Source of the DNA: Aphanomyces cochlioides
Taxonomy: Eukaryota > Oomycota > Saprolegniomycetes > Saprolegniales > Verrucalvaceae
NCBI GenBank assembly: GCA_019828595.1
Contig: JAHQRK010000021.1
Coordinates: forward strand, 1,054,001-1,118,000
Length of the DNA: 64,000 bases
Direction: 5' to 3'
The translations under genes and the position numbers were made by a program. Shown in pieces: positions 46,870-59,178 of this stretch (positions are counted from its first letter, which is position 1; each line of letters begins with the position of its first letter). The notes under the pieces were generated by a model. That model worked only from the letters and a program-made list of their open reading frames with translations, made no database searches and was not told the origin of the DNA.

Positions 46870-47766
46870 TACTGTGGATATGTGTCCCGCCGCTTAAGCT
46901 TAACATAATGTGGTTTGCCAGAAAATACTACTCATTTCTTTCATAAATCGTCCAGAATTCGCGGTATTTATTAAACATCACATTGTTTAATATCGCTTAT
47001 TGAACTCGTACATCCAATGAGTTGATACTTTGATACTTGGTAATACACCTGCTAAGTATTCATGCAACACCCCTTGAGTGATTCATGATACTCGCCGTAG
47101 GCCACTATCAACAGTGGTACTCCATAAAAAAGTAGCACCATCAGTTGCAATAGTGGTAACCAACGTTACACATTGTCCCCTTACTATAAAAACTTGAACT
47201 ATGGGGAGAGGATATACTCGTCCAAAGTCAATATGAAAATACAGTAAAAACACACGTTTTAGCTCTCCCTGGCTGCTCTATGAAAATGTCCGGTATTTCG
47301 AGCCAAAAAGGCCCTACTTTGTAACATTCGCATTTCGCGTCGGAATTCGCCTTTCGGAGTCCAAGCCTCTGGCCAGGGTATGGCTTAAAGTGGCAGAAAG
47401 GGCTCGTCACCCTATTGCACAGTGTGTTGACCGCTTATTCAACGGCCTTTTCTGCCCGAGTGAAGCTATCCTAAGACATGCATCTCACCTTGCATCGTCC
47501 CAGAAAAACTCAACTGCCATCCATCTGATCTTTGGCAGGTATTATTTTAAATAGTAGGACAATATTTTCATTTTGTATGTGGAATTGTTTGATCATTAAT
47601 ATTATCGACAACTGGCACGTCCAGCATCATGGGTGCATCATGACAAAACATGACACCAAGTATTGAGCAACACACCAAATATATAATTGACAACATCACA
47701 CCAAATGGATATTTGCCATGGATATCGGGCAATACAACCTTGAGTGGTCAAATTAGTTGATGTTGG
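46870..47766. other. No gene recognised
   Basis: AT-rich DNA with short open stretches only. No TIR pair or domain was recognised. Confidence 0.4.
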
Positions 47767-47804
47767 TTGGAAGTGCTGACTATTATGAACGAACTTGTCT
47801 CAAA

Positions 47805-47995
47805 TTACTCTTTTTTTGACTTGGCGTTTGTATGTAAAAATTACTCATTTTTGTACTTGGAATTTGTATGTAAAAATTGCTCATTTGTTGACTTGACGTT
47901 TGTATGTGAAAATTGCTCATTTTTGTACTTGGAATTAGTATATAAAAATTGCTCATTTGTTGACTTGACGTTTGTATGTAAAAATTACTCTCGTA
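47805..47995. repeat. 36-bp minisatellite with 72-bp higher-order unit
   Basis: About five 36-bp units (CTCATTTTTGTACTTGGAAT and CTCATTTGTTGACTTGACGT types, both ending TATGTAAAAATTG). The two types alternate, giving a 72-bp super-unit. 36 bp is 12 codons and the plus strand stays open from about 47767 to 48000, reading FVCKNCSF repeatedly. It is probably not a gene. Confidence 0.85.
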
Positions 47996-48031
47996 CTTAG
48001 TCTCGTACTTACGTGTTGCGTTAGAGCTTTA

Positions 48032-48496
48032 GGGCCTGGTCGAAGTTTGCAACAGCGACTTTTTGGAGTTCGACTTAAGTCGTTGAAGACAAGTCGACGA
48101 GTGGTCGGCGTCGTCAACTTTACAAAGTCGGACAAATCGTCAATATAGAACCAACGCAAGGGCATTTCGTTGTTTCGAATAGTTTGCACGATTCGTAGAA
48201 GACCTGGATGTCGCCACCTATCGCTCCCTATTACAGTAACAGCGCCAACGATGCATGGCTTCATCGCCAGCACTGTGATTTCATCCATTTTAACCAGTGA
48301 AATTGCAAACGACATCGACTTTTCTCAAAAAAGCTATTGACTTTTTCACAAATCCCTCTAAACAAACTTTACATGTTTTCGTCTACTTTTTAAAAAGTAG
48401 GTCCAGGACCTACTTGGGGAAAAAGTCGATAAACCCATCTATTTCTGATAACATCGACGAAGAAAAAGTCGACTTTTTCCAACTTCGACCAGGCCC
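48032..48496. mobile_element. 465-bp Harbinger-like MITE
   Basis: Ends share a perfect 16-bp inverted repeat, GGGCCTGGTCGAAGTT, and TTA flanks both sides (48029-48031, 48497-48499). TTA is the standard PIF/Harbinger target duplication. Inside, a minus-strand open stretch (48315 down) is coding-like (MDEITVLAMKPCIVGA) but not recognised, and may be a transposase scrap. Confidence 0.85.
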
Positions 48497-48499
48497 TTA

Positions 48500-50063
48500 A
48501 GTAATAGACTAGTAGATCAGAGGCCTTTAAGTCGAACTCTGTATTGACTTAGTACAACTAGGAACTTTCCTAATCTCAAGACAAGATTGTCCGAAAATTG
48601 ACATTTTCTAAATAGGACTTTGCCTAAGTCAAAGTCAATACTAGTATTGGGTTAACCCGAATACTCTCTATTGTCCGACTTTTTCTGGTTTATGGTCGAT
48701 GTATCCATCCATGCCTGATAAACAAGAACGTTATCCGGACTCTTTTTCCAAATTCAAGGGAATCATTTTTTTGTTTTACTTGAGAATAGGTCTTTTATAC
48801 AAGGACTTCTTGTTTGAAAACATGAACGTGGCATGAACGACCTTATTATCCGGAAATTTTGTCGATTGGCCAATCAAAAGCCGGCATTCGCTCCTGGAAT
48901 TGTGCTACGAACAGCCCAAAATGGTATCTTTTTGTGTAGTCGGGAAAACCTTTTTGTAACCAAGGATCTTTCGACTGAAAAGAATCTGACAGATATTAGT
49001 GCACTTGTCCCTCATCCTGCGGAAACGGAGAATTGTTTCGAATTTGGGACCAGATGAGTAGGTTATTGCATGTGATGGCTACCAGTCAGATTGCCATGTT
49101 TGTTCGTAAGTCTTTTCTACCAATCAAGCGAGAAAACCCCCTATATAGAACCCCCCTTATTCTGAGCAGGTGGAAAGATTGAGTATATAAAGGTAAAGAA
49201 AATCTGTGTGTCCGTCTTCAGAAAAACAAGGAGGAGTGATAGTGTCACGACGAAAATTTTACAGATAAGTTGTAATTAATACTTTTTATTGGTCGTCATG
49301 TAAACCATCCCAAGCCCAGGAGTGGAAGAGTCAACTCGCATTGGGAAATCCCGTCGGGGTGGACAAGTGACGTGAGGAATTTCGAACCATGACAGGCATA
49401 GCTCGACATCTCTAGAGCCTCTCAGGGAAAGCTTGGATAGATTACTGTTCTCTACAAATAATTTTTGGCAAAGACGGGAGCGGGTAGCGAAGAAAAATCA
49501 AAAAGATTTTATGAAACATACCAAAGCAACAATCAAATTGAATAGAAAAGCCGAAAAAATTATAGGGAAATTAGTAACACTTCAAACCCCGGGCGAAGAG
49601 CGGGCCGCTATTCTAGTCACATTCAAAAAGATTTCCCGTTTGAACAGACGTTGAAAAGTCAATGTCATGGGTACAGCTGATGTACCAGTATTTGTGTAAC
49701 GGAAGAAAGCTGATGGAAGTTGCAATGATATTCATTTGAAATCCCCGATCTCTTAAAAGGAGTCAACTGGAACGGCTGAAGCCTTACATTTCTGGAAGAT
49801 AAAATTCACGATGAAGATCACTGCAATTGTAGCTGAGTGGAAGATGCGAGGAATGAAAAGATCGAATGACTTCTCAGTAATGATAAGCACAAAGATTTCT
49901 GGACGCAATGATGTGCAAATTGCGGTTGAGACAAGCTGCAGTGAAAATGTCGAACACGATATCTCTTTCGACATGTGTTCAGGTGGAAGCAGTATAAACA
50001 TGCTAGGAAATCGATCTTAGTGTTGAAACTAACTTCCACATCCCACGTCCACTCATAAGCCCA
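48500..50063. other. No gene recognised; upstream of copy E
   Basis: Plus-strand 48833-49057 and 49433-49654 are open but unrecognised; the second is Lys-rich. A purine-rich GGAGGAGTG stretch at about 49230 is followed by TGTCACGACG, which could be a polypurine tract and LTR start, but no matching second LTR was seen. Confidence 0.3.
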
Positions 50064-50724
50064 ATGACCGTCTGCAGTGCTCTATTACAAGACAGCGAAG
50101 TCACAATTTTCCTTGCTTCAGTTTTCAAAGACGAATTCCACTGGGGAGCAGCGTCAGGCAACCCAATATCCGTCCGTTCGACGACCCCAAATTCTCCCCA
50201 GAGGCGCCATTGTCAAGTCGAAGAATGCAATAATTTCGTGGTCAGCAAAGGATTTTGCATTCGACATGGGGTTCGTTGTTATTGATGAGCATGTCTGACA
50301 AGTTTTCTGTAGGGAGGACTGCGATGTCGAGTTGATGGTTGCAAGACGAGTGCAAAACGAAATGGACTCTGCTGGAAACATGGTTCGACCTGTCATGGCA
50401 CCGTTTGTTTATTTGCTTTAGGTGGTTCGCTGGCTTGCAAGCGAGAAGGCTGTACGAATTTGAACAAATCACGAGGATTCTGCTGGTCACATGGTGGCGG
50501 CAAGCCTTGCTCAAAAACTGGATGCGATCGGACAGCACTTCGAGGCGGCCGTTGTTGGGCCCACGGTGGAGGTAAGTTATGCCAAGGCTTCGTTATTGAC
50601 TTGTTGAACTTTAGGCAAACGATGCACATTTGATGGATGCAACCGTCCATGCGTTGAGCGCCACAACAATCTATGTCCCCAGCATTTCCGAATGGATAGT
50701 CTGCGTCAAAGCGAATTCCATTAG
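50064..50724 (+). CDS. Cys/His-repeat ('WRKY19-like') protein, copy E
   Basis: Exons 50064-50270, 50313-50382, 50422-50571, 50615-50724; 178 residues. Exons 2 and 3 keep 70 and 150 nt and the phases are 0, 1, 1. The N-terminal motif is looser (LLQDSEVTIFLASVFKDEF) and the basic run is shorter (QRRHC). Modules: CQVEEC, CRVDGC, CKREGC, CSKTGC, and a last one CTFDGC..CPQHF with F in place of the usual W. The GGG before module 2 is GGL. These departures suggest relaxed constraint or a new role, but the gene is open throughout. Confidence 0.82.
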
Positions 50725-52585
50725 AGCAAATCTATTGTATCGGCCATCGTGTTGTGCATCCCAGCGACAAGTTAATCTCTAATGAAACTTATCACATGCT
50801 CGAAGATCTTGTCAACTGTACTCTTGACAATCAAACGACATAATCAATATTTTGTAAATCATATAGGGGAAAATATTTGCTCCAGTAAATCGAATGATTT
50901 ACAATTTCGATAAGCTCATTTTTTATTCTGCATTATTATTCAAAACAGTATGAATATTTGTATGAAATTTAACAAATTTTCTTCGGAGAGACTCGCAGAG
51001 AAAACGCAAATGCTTCGATTTACTGGAAGGAAAGCCAATCAGACTTCAAAGAATTATCAAAAAGCTCCCCAATACCGGGTAATTATCGATTTTGATCTAA
51101 GAACGCAAGCCAAAACCGCAGCAGGAGCCTGCGCACAAAGGCTATGCATCGCATATTGGACAGGTAAAAGAGAATAGTCTTGACTAACAAGACAACTTCC
51201 TGCGGCCGAGCTCAGAGGCTAAAGATGGGACAAAATTAAACTTCTCGACTGTTGAATGTTGTCCCATCTTTAACCTGAGAGTTTGGTCGTCTCCATTAAG
51301 TTCCAGAAAAGTGCCCTGCTTGTGGCGACAACATGAATGATATATTTCTGCTGCTTATGCTTGTCAATTGCATTACATGTAGGGATATCACCATGCAGGA
51401 GTTGAGTGGAAGTGCGCAATTTCATTCTACTCATAATAAAAAATGCTTCTTTAGCGGAATCAAAACCCGCTTGCATTGCACGTGCGCTTTTCTGGATCGC
51501 TCAGCAGTAATCAGACCTAGAAATGCACTGCGAAGCAAGCATAAAGTTTGGTTAGTCCTCAGGCACATGCAGTGTGCCTGGCTTATGAAGTATTTCTGCC
51601 CAATCGTCCACTCTATTGGACTCTAATTGGAGGATAATCTTGTGTAAATCAGGCGATTTACGATTTCTGACAAGTCAGTAAATCAACCAGCAGTACTGCA
51701 CGAAAGGAAAAGTTGAATATCCACAAAGCACCTGCATCATTTCCCCGTCAAATGGACGATATTCTCTTGTTATCTCCATGTAAGGTCCGTTGTGTCCTGG
51801 GTATGGCACAGACGCAATACCATGGAGCCGAGATTTTGCTTCATCGGCTGTCGAATGCTTTGTACAGTGTGGCTTGACCTCAAATTTTCGCTAGCGATCT
51901 TGGCTGCGAGTCTATTGTTCTGTGTTGCATAAATCAGGGGACGCCAAGACGACTCTCAATTCATGCAGCGCCGGATGGTCTCGCTTACTCGCTGCGCAAA
52001 CTAAGTACAAACTCTTATACAACAGGACAACCTGTCAACAATGTGAAATCTCGCTGTGAAGCGCACAGCGAGTTCAGACAAGTCGTATTGACTGCATCCA
52101 CGGGAATCGCGAGAAAGCATGTTCCCCACAACCACATGTGCATTCTTAGAAAGGAGAAAAGAAATTTCGTTTCTTTGCCGCCATTGTATCGGTGCCCTCC
52201 CGCTCAACTCTACATCAAATCCGACAGGAAAATGAGTCCATCCCAAACTGTACCCAGTCGAGAAGACCTTGTCAAGGTTGTTTCCCTGCAATGATGACCC
52301 TCAACAGAGTGGCCCGATACTGTATCTGTGCCTTGGCCAAGAAATAAGTTTGGTTGCATATCCCCATCTAGGACCATTTCGACGCCACGCATCCAACAAG
52401 CCAAGAACTTTGAAGTCATTTTCACTTGTCATAACGACAAATTGTGCTTGTGGAGGTGCCTATCTTTATCCCCGATGTCAGGTGCCCTTTGCAAGTCGAG
52501 CAGTGAAAGGAATGTCAATGTGAACGAAGACACTTTCATACTTTACATTCATTAATATATGGTAGAATAACCGACAAGAGATTTG
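50725..52585. other. No gene recognised
   Basis: Short open stretches (for example + 51333-51626) without a recognisable domain. Contains the hairpin at 51209-51278. Confidence 0.35.
51209..51278. repeat. Inverted repeat, about 70 bp
   Basis: Arms CTCAG-(AG)-GCTAAAGATGGGACAA and its reverse complement, with one mismatch and a 2-bp gap, around a 26-bp AT-rich centre. Fold-back element or hairpin; no clear target duplication. Confidence 0.65.
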
Positions 52586-53240
52586 TTAAATAGCCACAGT
52601 CGCTGTTCTGGCTGTCCTGGGAGCAGTGCAGTGCAAATCACATCGATTCTTGTTTCTTTCGTAGGCTGGTCTGTTGCATCCTTCAAAGACACAGCGTTTT
52701 CCTATCGCCGCAATAAGTTTCGACCATTTTAAGCGTGTGGCACCTCCTCCATGCGCCCAGCAGAGCCCATATCGCAACGCAGTGGTCTGGCAGCCTGGAG
52801 AGATGCAGCGTTTACCGCCGCCGTGGGACCAACAGAGTCCCCGAGCTTTCACGCGGTTGCTACAGCCGACAACGGTACAGTTTCGAAAGCCGCCTGGATG
52901 TCAAATCAGATGAAGAGCACTCACACTTGGACCAACCGTGGCGCCAGCAGACATGATTTCGTTTGATTTTGTTCCTGCAGTTGATCACGACGCAAGTTCG
53001 CGACTCCTAACATCGAAGATTGAGCAATGGATGGACGGCGTCGAGAGGTACCTGCTGCGGTTTTTCAACGGTGGGAGCTTTGTTTTTCGGCGACAACGAC
53101 GCCAGCGAAACAACACTTGGCGTCGGTAACTCCGACTCGCAGAGGAACGAAATGCTCAGTCGGACGTCGGGAATCACCGCGACTGAGACGTCCATATCAG
53201 GATTCAAGAGGAGCTCGACTGCTGAGGTGACCAGTGGCAT
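52586..53240 (-). CDS. Cys/His-repeat protein, copy F (subfamily 2)
   Basis: Minus-strand exons 53240-53052, 53006-52937, 52893-52744, 52701-52586; 174 residues. The in-frame TAG at 53007-53009 lies inside a 45-nt intron (donor CAG|GTACC, acceptor TTAG). This intron leaves exons of exactly 70 and 150 nt as in the other copies, with the same phases. Exon 1 has no Cys/His module; instead it has a different N-terminus with VELLLNPD and a Ser/Val-rich stretch. Modules: CVVINC..CWRHG, CTVVGC, CISPGC and the terminal CVFEGC with x11, whose last His is followed by C rather than W. It pairs with copy G, which shares the LLNP motif, the ARGLCW module and TALRYGLCWAHG. The first ATG with good context in frame is at 53240. 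Confidence 0.78.
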
Positions 53241-56200
53241 TTCTATGCGCTGTGGAGGTGGCAAATTGCAAAGTAAAGTCGTTTTGGAATCTGAAGCGAT
53301 CGACTAAACTTGACTTGCAAATTCCATTGCTTTGCATTGGTGTGCCTGGTCTGTGACATTATTATTCGAAATAGTTTCGGGCTTCGAGAGTTGTCTCCTT
53401 GATCGATAGTCTCATCATGATGCGACTTGGCGCCGCCTCTGAAATCTCGTGGCCAGCGCGCACTGGCGACTCGTTTCATTCTCGACTTGATCTCCTCCGT
53501 CTGGCCGCTTCTACCGCCTTAGCTAAGCGCGGAAAGGCGATTGCTAACGCGACTGTTGCCACTCTTCAAGAAAATAGACCACGCAGGGGGAGATTCTACA
53601 CGTCATTATAGTTCTGTTTTGTCGCAGGCGAATGCCACTCCAAACTGTCGAACTTTCGACTTGATGGAAATCGTAACAACCTCCACAGATTCGTTTGCAG
53701 CTTTCAGGACGGTGCCATCATCTCTATCGCCTTGGTGCGATTCCAAGTGCATTAAAAGGATGGGGATTTGTACGATTCGTCTTTGTTGTTCTAGAAAGAT
53801 TCGTTCTATCATTCAAGATTTGACTGAATTTCGATAACATGGCAGTTATCCATTCGAAGAGATCCATCCGCTGCAACAAAACAGAGAATTACACTACTCG
53901 TTGAGTTTCCAACGGAAAGATCGCAAGTGGCTAAAATTAACTCAATATCGGCGAAATCGCACTCAATGGAGCTCACATTCCATCGCTGGTACACCCGTCA
54001 ATGGCTGCTGTCGAGTGAAGGAGATATCTCAGTCGGTCGAGCGCTGCATTGTCAACCGCTGATAGAATAGAAATCAATCTATGTCCCATCAGAAATGAGA
54101 AGCCACGGCGCATTTTCAACGTGGTCTTTCGCCGATCGATCTGAAAATACGACGACACCAAATACTCCAAGAGTTACTCGCCACGTCCGTCCTTCGGGAT
54201 CCTTCGAAGATACAAGTTTAGGGGAATTATCCAGATTCGAAGATTTTAAAATGGCAACGAAGTGCAAACACGCCAGCGACGCTGCTGCGGAGCCATGTCT
54301 TTGTTGCTCTCGCAAGCTGTCTTGAAGGAGATGGATGTCTTTGCTTGTCGCAGCGCCCATCGCCACGGCCATTCTCATCGAAATAATATTTTTATCCACT
54401 GGCGAAAGTCAAACGCTTGCATTTTATGACTGCTTTCCGTTCAGCAAAGTGGTCGTTTCAACGACAGGCGACGTGTGTGGATGTGGCTCTTGAGGGAATA
54501 AAAATTCGTCGGCAGACCAGCAAATTAGACACAGCGACAAGTCTGTGGTCACCTTGAAGAGTGCTATCGCTAGAAAGCCCATGTTCATGTCAACGGAAGA
54601 GCTTTATATTGTCCCAACGTCCAGATGAAATCTCACGCAGTCGTCGTTTCACGATGGTCATCATCGGAGCCAAGCGTGTCCCAGCATCCCTCATGGCTGC
54701 ATTGGACGATGGCAACAAACTCATCTCGAGTTGAAACAGACATCTCATCCAATTCACATTGGACAGCTCGAGGCGAGCGCTCAGTGTTGTTACCGCCGCT
54801 GGGCTGCTAGCTGCACTGCAAATGGGTGCTTTATCGAACGTGAAGATGACTGAGTAAACGTCATCCGCAAGAGGAGGACCATGTACAGCCAATGGGTGCC
54901 GCTTGTTCCGAAATGAAATCTCACCCTCGAGGCTTTATGGGCAACGTTGGCTTCAAACTTGAATCTCTGTCGAGTGACGTGCGGAAGAAATCAAGTCCTG
55001 TCGTGCAAGTGGCAGCTGCGTACTTGGCTTAAAAATGCTCCAATATGGACACAGGAACGATCGACTGGGCAATCGACTCAGATCGTTTTTCCCGAGTGCT
55101 ACGTCTCCTGGATTGACTGACTCCCGATGGATCGACCATCTTGCGTCGTGCATCACTGCTGACAGGATGATATTGACGAATGCAAAACAACGGAAATTGC
55201 AGGCGAGGCAGCTATGCGCTGCGACCTAGGAGCGATTCCATCCATTTGCGTTTCATCTTTGGTGCCTCGAGTTTGGAAGCGGAATGGGTGACTGTCGTAT
55301 TTTTGTTTGCAACTCCACACTATTTTTCATTGGGTGACCATCAGTTGACCGACACTTGCCGACCTTGCATCTTGTAATGCATGACATGGTGTGCTCATCT
55401 TTTCAAGCCATGGCTCACGCTGTCGTGTCTTGTACTCGTGTCGACCTTGGAAATGTCAAGTGCGCTCTTGGTCAAGAAATAGCTTTTCTTGTTGCAACAT
55501 TGTTTTTTCTTCGGTTGCAATGGACGCCAGGGAAGCAAACATCATGCTTGGGTAGACGAAACACTGCGGTGGCCGAAACATGGAAAGCAACACTGAGCGC
55601 ATGGAATCTACTCCTGCAATTTTGTTGTTTGAAGGACAAGTCTACTCGTTGCGTGATCTTTGTTATTTATACTTTCGGGAGAAACTGGAATTAATGGCTG
55701 GCAGTGAGCTCTTCAATGCCAACAACCTGTACCTATTGCCCTGGTGAAGCGTAAAAGATATGAAGCGTCTCATTTAACTGTTGCACAGAATTGCGGGATA
55801 ATTAGACAAGCCAAAAGCTCAATGAGGACGTTGACATTTTTCCGTGGGGAATTTCAAGGCATGGGAGGTTGAGAGATGTATTGAATTTTGCCGAAGTGAA
55901 GTTTGGAGTTTTCTTTGAGATGCTTCTCGACATTTATACAATTACCTAAAGCTCTGTGAAATGAGGACGTCATTGGATCTTAATTCATACCCTTTCTTAT
56001 GGTCCAACTCAATGAGTTCAATGCTTCAGATGTGGACATGGTTTTGGTATACCCTCGAATTTGGGTTCAATCCATGAATCTGGTTGAGAGATAGATCATA
56101 CAAGGAGCTGTTGTATTTCAAGACAAGGTCGATTCAATATATCACGACTGTATTTCTTAACTTTGTTCTTGGCTGAGCTTGGCATGACGCGAGGCACAAA

Positions 56201-57802
56201 TGCTGCTTGAAGTGTTGACAAATGTTTTCCAAGTCAAACCATCATTACAAAAAATCGACGACTACTCTACATGGCCATTGCTTGCTATGGGGACATCAAA
56301 CTACATTTTCTTCGAGGAGAACCTGTCGCGATTTCTGAGGTCGAAGCGACCAGTCTTACATGAATTCGTTTCTGCTCAAGTGAAGCTTCCTTGACGACAA
56401 AATTTCACTGAAGCCTACCTTGGGATCGCTCAATGAACGAGGTGATAGGCTCCATTTCTGCATGATTTACAGGGTTTCTCACTCTCATCGTGTTGATTGA
56501 AGCTCAGGAAACTTCGAAGATACAAACGTGGTAGAATGCTATCGCTCATTTATCACAACTCATCGTTTTAGGTAGAGGTTTACCGCGTTAAAAATTGGAC
56601 ACAACAAAAAATGTCGTTATGTGATCTTCTTAATATTTGGTTGTGGCTGGCCTCGAAATCGGTGGATGCTCATTTCGCAATAAGTTTATGCTTCAAGATA
56701 CGAACAAACCAACCTGATATTTACTGTCCTCATTATTTGAAAGTGATCGTTCAAAATGGCGTCCTTTAAAACATTGATGGAAAATCGATCAACAGAACGT
56801 TCAAGTCCGTAATTGCATGGATGCAATTCTTTGAGTAATTTATGTTTTTCCTAGAAATGTTTGACTGCATCCATACAAATTATCCACTGCTACTTTCCCA
56901 AACGACTGCGTTGAAGCATTGCGTCTAGCAAGATATTCAGATTTTATGTCAAAGCTTGAATAGACGTGCGATTTATGTGGACCGTCCTCGTTTAGCTGAC
57001 GGAAAGAAATGAAAGAATTTTGTTGAGTCATTTCTCTTGCAAAATGCGTGGGGATAATAAACGTCAGCAGCATTATTCATTCTTTTTCAATTTATTCAAG
57101 AGCTTCAGCCTCTCAATCAAGTTTGTACAACCCGAATAAACGAAAATACTCTCGGAAATTATTATGGTATTCACGACAACTTGTTGCTTCTCTGAGAGTT
57201 TATTCATCGATCGTTCATGAAAATTGTATCGACCAAGCACTACTACAGCTGAATTTGGGTGGTCAATAACTGGATTGCTCATACTTGAGGGCAATGTGAG
57301 GCGATAAATCTTTCGGGCAACAGTTTAACAAGGGGACAAAAGATGAGATAATCTTCTAACGGTGACCAGAACAGACTTCAAAACACATGATGTTTTCGGG
57401 CCTAATAATAATTTTGGTACAGGTAGTTACCGAGTCATCAAGTGAAGAATCAAGCAAGTGGTTCTACAAAGGCAAAATTCGTCCTAAGAATGATCTTTGT
57501 CATACAGAGGACAGTCGGTAAGGCCGTTAAGGATTTTCCATTTGGGGTCTTCACTTGCCTTGAATGCTGATGAATTAAGACGTTTTGATAATTTATTGAC
57601 CCTGCACGATGCTTTGTACTTTGATTTGGTCAGCAGCCCCAGTGTATTGCTACATGTAGTTCTCTCAGGATAAAACAATAAAGATGAGTCTTTGCAAGTG
57701 TGACAAATGACTTCAAACCGCCGAGTGGAGTGTCTCGTGGAGGTTAGGCAGCATTCTGCTGTCTCCTGAATAGCGCGAAGGGTGGTTGATTTTCGGTGTA
57801 AT
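53241..57802. other. 4.5 kb; possible unidentified multi-exon gene on minus
   Basis: Several minus-strand open segments in a row look coding and are not repeats: about 54.93-54.59 kb (ARLELSNVNWMRCLFQLEMS), 54.40-54.08 kb (DPEGRTWRVTLGVFGVVVF), 53.99-53.81 kb (SSVILCFVAADGSLRMDN) and 53.81-53.61 kb (IERIFLEQQRRIVQI). They are in different frames, as exons joined by 30-50-nt introns would be. I could not fix splice sites or recognise the protein. 55.7-57.8 kb shows nothing. Confidence 0.3.
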
Positions 57803-58570
57803 ATGTCTCATATTTATTTACCGACAGGTTACACTGACGGGTGGAAATGCAACGAGAGATGGCATTTTAATCCCGTCAGCGAGGCGGTTGCTTTTGTTGT
57901 CAATTGTTCGTTGGATTCTGAATTCGTGAATTCGGGATCAAAAGATGTCGAGTTGTGGAGTAAAAAAGCTACACCTAGCACTTTTCATTTTGTTCCCATG
58001 CCACGTTCCATTCTATCGATTGACTTCTTGTTGAACCCTGAGATCAGTCCCGACGTTCACTCGGATGAGCCAAAGTTGCTTGACTTGCACGCTGGTTTTA
58101 TGCACCAATCCTCCGAACCAACCTTTGTCAAGTCTCGAGTTTCGTTGAAACACAGTCTTCGATTCTTCCTCAATCAAGCTAAAGTCTGTGCGATTGATGA
58201 CTGCGACAATAAAGTCAAGCGCAATGGAGTTTGCTGGCGCCACGGTGAGTTCTTTTGATGTGAATTGTGGCTCAAATGTCAGCAGGTGGTTTTCGTAAAT
58301 GCACTCTTGACGGCTGCAACAAAAGCGTCAAGGCACGAGGTCTCTGTTGGGCTCATGGCGGAGGAAAGCCATGCCAAGCCCTCGATTGCACAACGCCAGC
58401 CCTGCGGTATGGCTTTTGTTGGGCTCACGGTGGAGGTAATTTATGTGGAGTTAGTGGCGCTAAACGAACGTCCTGACCTAGGAAAGCGATGTGAAGTGAA
58501 TGGATGTACGCGACCTGCTTACAAACGTCGAGGCAATCTATGTTCAGTACATTGGCAAGGCGAAGAATGA
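57803..58570 (+). CDS. Cys/His-repeat protein, copy G (subfamily 2, intron lost)
   Basis: Exons 57803-58244, 58286-58435, 58482-58570; 226 residues. The first intron of the family is absent, so the 70-nt exon is fused to a long first exon. The second exon is the usual 150 nt; intron phases 1 and 1. The N-terminal 115 residues are unlike copies B-E, with IDFLLNPEI matching VELLLNPD of copy F. Modules: CAIDDC..CWRHG, CTLDGC, CQALDC, and terminal CEVNGC..CSVHW. The upstream GTG in the same frame is not used; ATG 57803 is the first Met. Confidence 0.8.
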
Positions 58571-58724
58571 AGAAACTGGTTGTACGCACAAGTAGGCAGA
58601 AAAATGCTTAAGAATATGTTTATTTGATTCAGTTGATTACCAAAATTTCCGAACGATCGCATCCCAGTTTGATGCACGAGGTCTAAACGGCTACCAGCGC
58701 ATGAAGCATAGGACGCTTAGCAGA

Positions 58725-59023
58725 CTTGAAGAATTGCCTGAAGTTGGAATTTTGCCCTTCCATTGGTGCAGTAGGTTTGTGAGACACATAAGCTATCGGC
58801 GCACAAACTATACTGCATAATAAGCCTGAAGCTTTTAAATTGTTCGTGGTTCCCAGTCGATCTACCAACACGTGAAAACAAACGTCATGTAGCGAGCTTG
58901 AAGAATTGCCTGAGGTTGGATTTTGCTCTTTCATTTACGCGCAAGTTTATGAGACACTTAAGATATCGTCACACGAACTGCACTGCATAAGCCCGAGCTT
59001 CTTCATTGTTCTTGGTTCCCAGT
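58725..59023. repeat. Direct duplication of about 130 bp
   Basis: Copies 58725-58857 and 58897-59023 both begin CTTGAAGAATTGCCTGA and end GGTTCCCAGT, with scattered substitutions and small gaps. They lie between genes G and H in otherwise empty DNA. On the minus strand they give parallel short open stretches that may be relics of a duplicated exon. Confidence 0.8.
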
Positions 59024-59178
59024 TTCAAATTTGGAATAATATCCAATTGTTCACCCAGCTCGGGTACAGCTGTAACTTTTAGATTTGATCCAGTAGTAAA
59101 AATACGACACGCCAACCGGATGTGCGCTTGCGTGTTCTGACAGCTCTTCATTTGCCATACTGTCTTAGATCTTGGAGA

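Noticed and set aside
47767..48000. Plus-strand frame across the 36-bp satellite as a gene
   Set aside because: It is open only because the repeat length is a multiple of three; composition and context are not gene-like.
49220..49330. LTR retrotransposon end (purine tract plus TGTCAC)
   Set aside because: No second LTR, primer-binding site or gag-pol sequence was found.
53007..53009. In-frame TAG in copy F taken as a nonsense mutation
   Set aside because: It falls in a 45-nt GT-AG intron whose removal restores the 70-nt exon found in all relatives.
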